The position numbers and the translations under genes are program-made. From the NCBI GenBank assembly GCA_947306055.1, contig CAMZFK010000004.1, positions 1 through 42,215 of the forward strand: DNA of 42,215 nucleotides, in the 5' to 3' direction. Each line of letters opens with the position of its first letter. Position 1 is the stretch's first letter. This document shows, piece by piece, positions 40,189 through 42,215 of this stretch. The notes beneath the pieces are model-generated. The model was not told where the DNA came from. It was given only the letters and a program-made list of their open reading frames with translations, and ran no database searches. This DNA comes from an uncultured Candidatus Saccharibacteria bacterium (GTDB taxonomy: Bacteria; Patescibacteriota; Saccharimonadia; Saccharimonadales; Saccharimonadaceae).

Positions 40189-42215
40189 CTAAGAACCAAG
40201 TATGCAACGGATAGAGGCCCCCCAGTTCAGATAAAATCCAAAACTGCAATCAGACTCCCATTCAGAGCTAAGTACTCCGTCCGATTTGGAATCGCCATTG
40301 TGCGTAGTAGATGACCAGAGTGCGCCTTGGTAGCCTTGACTAGTCATCCAGCCAGTATTGAAGTAGCCTGAAAGAGGAATACGAAGAGCTTTGGCAAAAT
40401 TAATCCTTTTCCGACTAGACTGGGCAGAGAGAGTACTATATTCTCCGCTATTACCACCCGTAGGCATACGCCAACCTACTGGGCAAATGTCTTCGGTAGC
40501 GTTGCCAGAAGATGTACCTGCGCTTGTGCCATCGCCATAGCAGTAACTACCAGCAGAAGCAGCACAGTAGTTATAATATACGCCTATTTTGCCAGAGCCA
40601 GATTGGCCCATGGCGAGAGGCGCCGTAGTGTCTTTAGTCCAGTCACCCTCGCCACCAGTACCACTGGTGGCAATTAGTGGATCTGAATAGCTATTTGAGC
40701 TAGCATAGTTCGGGCTACTTGCCCATTCCGCCACGCCAGAAGTAGCATATTTACCATTCGCATCAGTAGATGGATCTCTTGATGTGATACCTTTGAGGTA
40801 GTTTAGAGTCGTATTTGAGGCATTAGTGTTAGTAGAGGAGAGATTTGCTTTCACCGTAGCGTTAGTAAGGTCTAGCGCTAAGTTATCTAGGAGCCAACAT
40901 CTGTTATCTGCGAGTTTCTGAATAGTATATATACTATTATCGCGGTTATCATAAACCCGTGTTGCTGTGGTTGGGCAGGTAGCCGGAGTAACATTTTGCA
41001 TAGCTAGTGATGGAAAACTTTCTTTCCCACTAAGCGTTAGTGTCCCGGCGCCGGAAACGGTTAAGGTCGTAGAAGCAGAAGAAGTACTAGCTACGGAGAT
41101 ACTACCAGATGTAGACCAGCTGCTAAACTCATAGCCTGAAGCGTAGCTGCCAGAAATGGTATAAGTACCAGCAGTTAAGTCAACGCTAGTAGTATAGTTA
41201 GTGCTATTTATGGTAACACCAGTAGCGTTGCCGGTTAGAGCGAGTGTAACGGTGTATTTGGCTGTCCACATAGCATAGAGGGTGATGGTGCTGCCGGTAG
41301 GGGTAAGCTGGGAGCCTGGGGCGTAGGTGGTGCCGGAGCATGAGTCTGTATTATTGCTCGTGGTTGGTTGGGTAGTGCACCAGCCGAGGAAAGCATAGCC
41401 GGAGCGAGTAGGAGTATTGTTTGAAATTGTGATCGGGTTGACGAAATTGGCACTGCCGGTCTGCTCGGACGGCATGTTTGAGACGGTGTCGTTAGTGTTC
41501 TTATTATAAGTGACAGTGTAGGAGGCGAGTGGATCGAGGACACAACGGACTGAGTAGCCGTAGTAGCGGTTACTAACTTGGCTGATAGTTATAATCGACG
41601 CGCTGATATCCATGCGGTACATATATTTGCTACTGTAGCGCGTAGATGTCCAAAAGAGGCCGTACGAGCCCTGATTGCCCGCTGAACCATTGAGGAAGTT
41701 CCCGGAAAGAGGCATTTTAAGAGCATTAACGAAGGTTGCACCGTCACTAGAATAGGCAGTATAGAGAGCTTTGTATTCTCCGCTTGCTCCACCTGTAGGC
41801 ATGCGCCAACCTGCTGGGCAAATATCCTCAGTGGCATTACCGGAAGGTGAGCCTTCGCTTGTGCCATTGCCATAGCAGTAACTACCAGCAGAAGCTGCAC
41901 AATAGTTATAGTATACGCCTATTTTGCCTGTTCCAGATTGACCCATGGCGAGAGGTTCGAATTGATCTTTGTAGCCTGCATTAACGCGCGCAACGGAATA
42001 GCTATCTCCGGCGGTTAGGTTTCCTAAAGCACCATTGGCATATTGGTCTCCTGCAGCGCGATTGCCAGAGCGGAGGCTAGTAAGTGAAGCAGCTGAGGCG
42101 TTAGTGTTAGAAGTAGAAAGAGCATTTAGGACAGTAGAATCGGTAAGGTCTAGAGCGAGGTTGTCTAGGAGCCAGCATTTGCCATCAGCGAGCTTTTGGA
42201 TGGTGTAGATATTAT
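40189..42215 (-). CDS. Second giant FISUMP-like surface protein (N-terminal part beyond the window)
   Basis: The reading frame is open from the stop at 40189 to the window edge (about 675 codons), so the gene is incomplete at its 5' end; the internal ATG at 41946 is not a credible start because conserved sequence (IYTIQKLADGKCWLLDNLAL) lies upstream of it. From the window edge: the end of one FISUMP-like module (GVYYNYCAASAGSYCYG, CPAGWRMPTGG), a Listeria/Bacteroides-type repeat (AFLGWCTTQPTTSNN ... YAMWTA), a Thr/Ser-rich beta domain (KYTVTLALTGNATGVTI ... GTLTLSGK), and a second FISUMP-like module ending SIRCILGS. No C-terminal anchor. It is a paralogue of 156-3893 with distinct repeats; adhesion is inferred. 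Confidence 0.85.
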   Translation of the reverse strand, partial: NIYTIQKLADGKCWLLDNLALDLTDSTVLNALSTSNTNASAASLTSLRSGNRAAGDQYANGALGNLTAGDSYSVARVNAGYKDQFEPLAMGQSGTGKIGVYYNYCAASAGSYCYGNGTSEGSPSGNATEDICPAGWRMPTGGASGEYKALYTAYSSDGATFVNALKMPLSGNFLNGSAGNQGSYGLFWTSTRYSSKYMYRMDISASIITISQVSNRYYGYSVRCVLDPLASYTVTYNKNTNDTVSNMPSEQTGSANFVNPITISNNTPTRSGYAFLGWCTTQPTTSNNTDSCSGTTYAPGSQLTPTGSTITLYAMWTAKYTVTLALTGNATGVTINSTNYTTSVDLTAGTYTISGSYASGYEFSSWSTSGSISVASTSSASTTLTVSGAGTLTLSGKESFPSLAMQNVTPATCPTTATRVYDNRDNSIYTIQKLADNRCWLLDNLALDLTNATVKANLSSTNTNASNTTLNYLKGITSRDPSTDANGKYATSGVAEWASSPNYASSNSYSDPLIATSGTGGEGDWTKDTTAPLAMGQSGSGKIGVYYNYCAASAGSYCYGDGTSAGTSSGNATEDICPVGWRMPTGGNSGEYSTLSAQSSRKRINFAKALRIPLSGYFNTGWMTSQGYQGALWSSTTHNGDSKSDGVLSSEWESDCSFGFYLNWGASIRCILGS

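Noticed and set aside
1-42215. CRISPR arrays, insertion sequences with transposases, rRNA genes
   Set aside because: No regular spacer-repeat array, transposase or rRNA sequence was seen anywhere in the window.
1-42215. UGA recoded as glycine (Gracilibacteria/Absconditabacteria code)
   Set aside because: exoA and rsmH end normally at TGA, and conserved glycines are encoded by GGN; the standard code fits.

Overview
The window looks like a chromosomal segment of a Patescibacteria/CPR bacterium, most likely a Saccharibacteria (TM7) relative. This is inferred from gene content, not from a marker search: compact housekeeping genes, very large surface proteins built from Fibrobacter-type (FISUMP-like) and Listeria/Bacteroides-type repeat modules, DUF3048, PEGA and sortase proteins, a dcw cluster without visible mraZ or ftsA/ftsZ, and use of TGA as a stop (exoA, rsmH), which argues against the UGA-glycine CPR groups.

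Layout. 156-3893 (-) is a giant repeat-type surface protein. 3.9-8.5 kb holds smpB, exoA, a ribokinase-fold-like protein, a GT4 glycosyltransferase, a compact metK and tRNA-Leu(CAA). 8.5-15.7 kb holds envelope genes (sortase, PEGA protein, membrane proteins, a second signal-peptide surface protein, a DUF3048 protein) around gltX. 15.7-17.2 kb is an iscS-iscU pair. 17.25-19.2 kb is an accessory-looking island: tRNA-Glu(CTC) preceded by a palindromic insertion with an 8-bp direct repeat, more palindromes, an orphan CdiA-CT-like nuclease and a transglutaminase-like protein. 19.2-27.1 kb holds a HAD phosphatase, der, a 21-codon micro-ORF, pth, dprA, an unassigned structured RNA candidate behind a consensus promoter, topA, and a sigma-region-4/HARE-HTH regulator. 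27.1-29.8 kb is a VirD4/TraG-like membrane ATPase. 30.5-37.8 kb (-) is the cell-division and wall cluster rsmH, 21-codon micro-ORF, ftsL-like, ftsI, mraY, ftsW, murG, ftsQ-like. 38.3-40 kb holds a DUF4868 (KwaB-like) protein and a CYTH-domain protein. 40.2 kb to the window end is a second giant surface protein, cut by the edge.

Three signals stand out. First, GC-rich palindromic elements sit in frame inside conserved genes (three in topA, two in der, two in exoA) and in intergenic sites; in exoA and der the right arm appears to be an inverted copy of the host coding sequence, and in topA one copy carries a compensatory stem change. Second, most genes outside operons have an extended -10 box (TGnTATAAT) ending 6-10 nt before the start codon, implying leaderless or nearly leaderless mRNAs; the same motif creates false 'MCYN...' N-termini. 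Third, a roughly 310-nt RNA candidate with a TTGACA-17-TATAAT promoter and strong terminator lies between dprA and topA, and two 21-codon basic micro-ORFs of similar composition sit at tight gene junctions.
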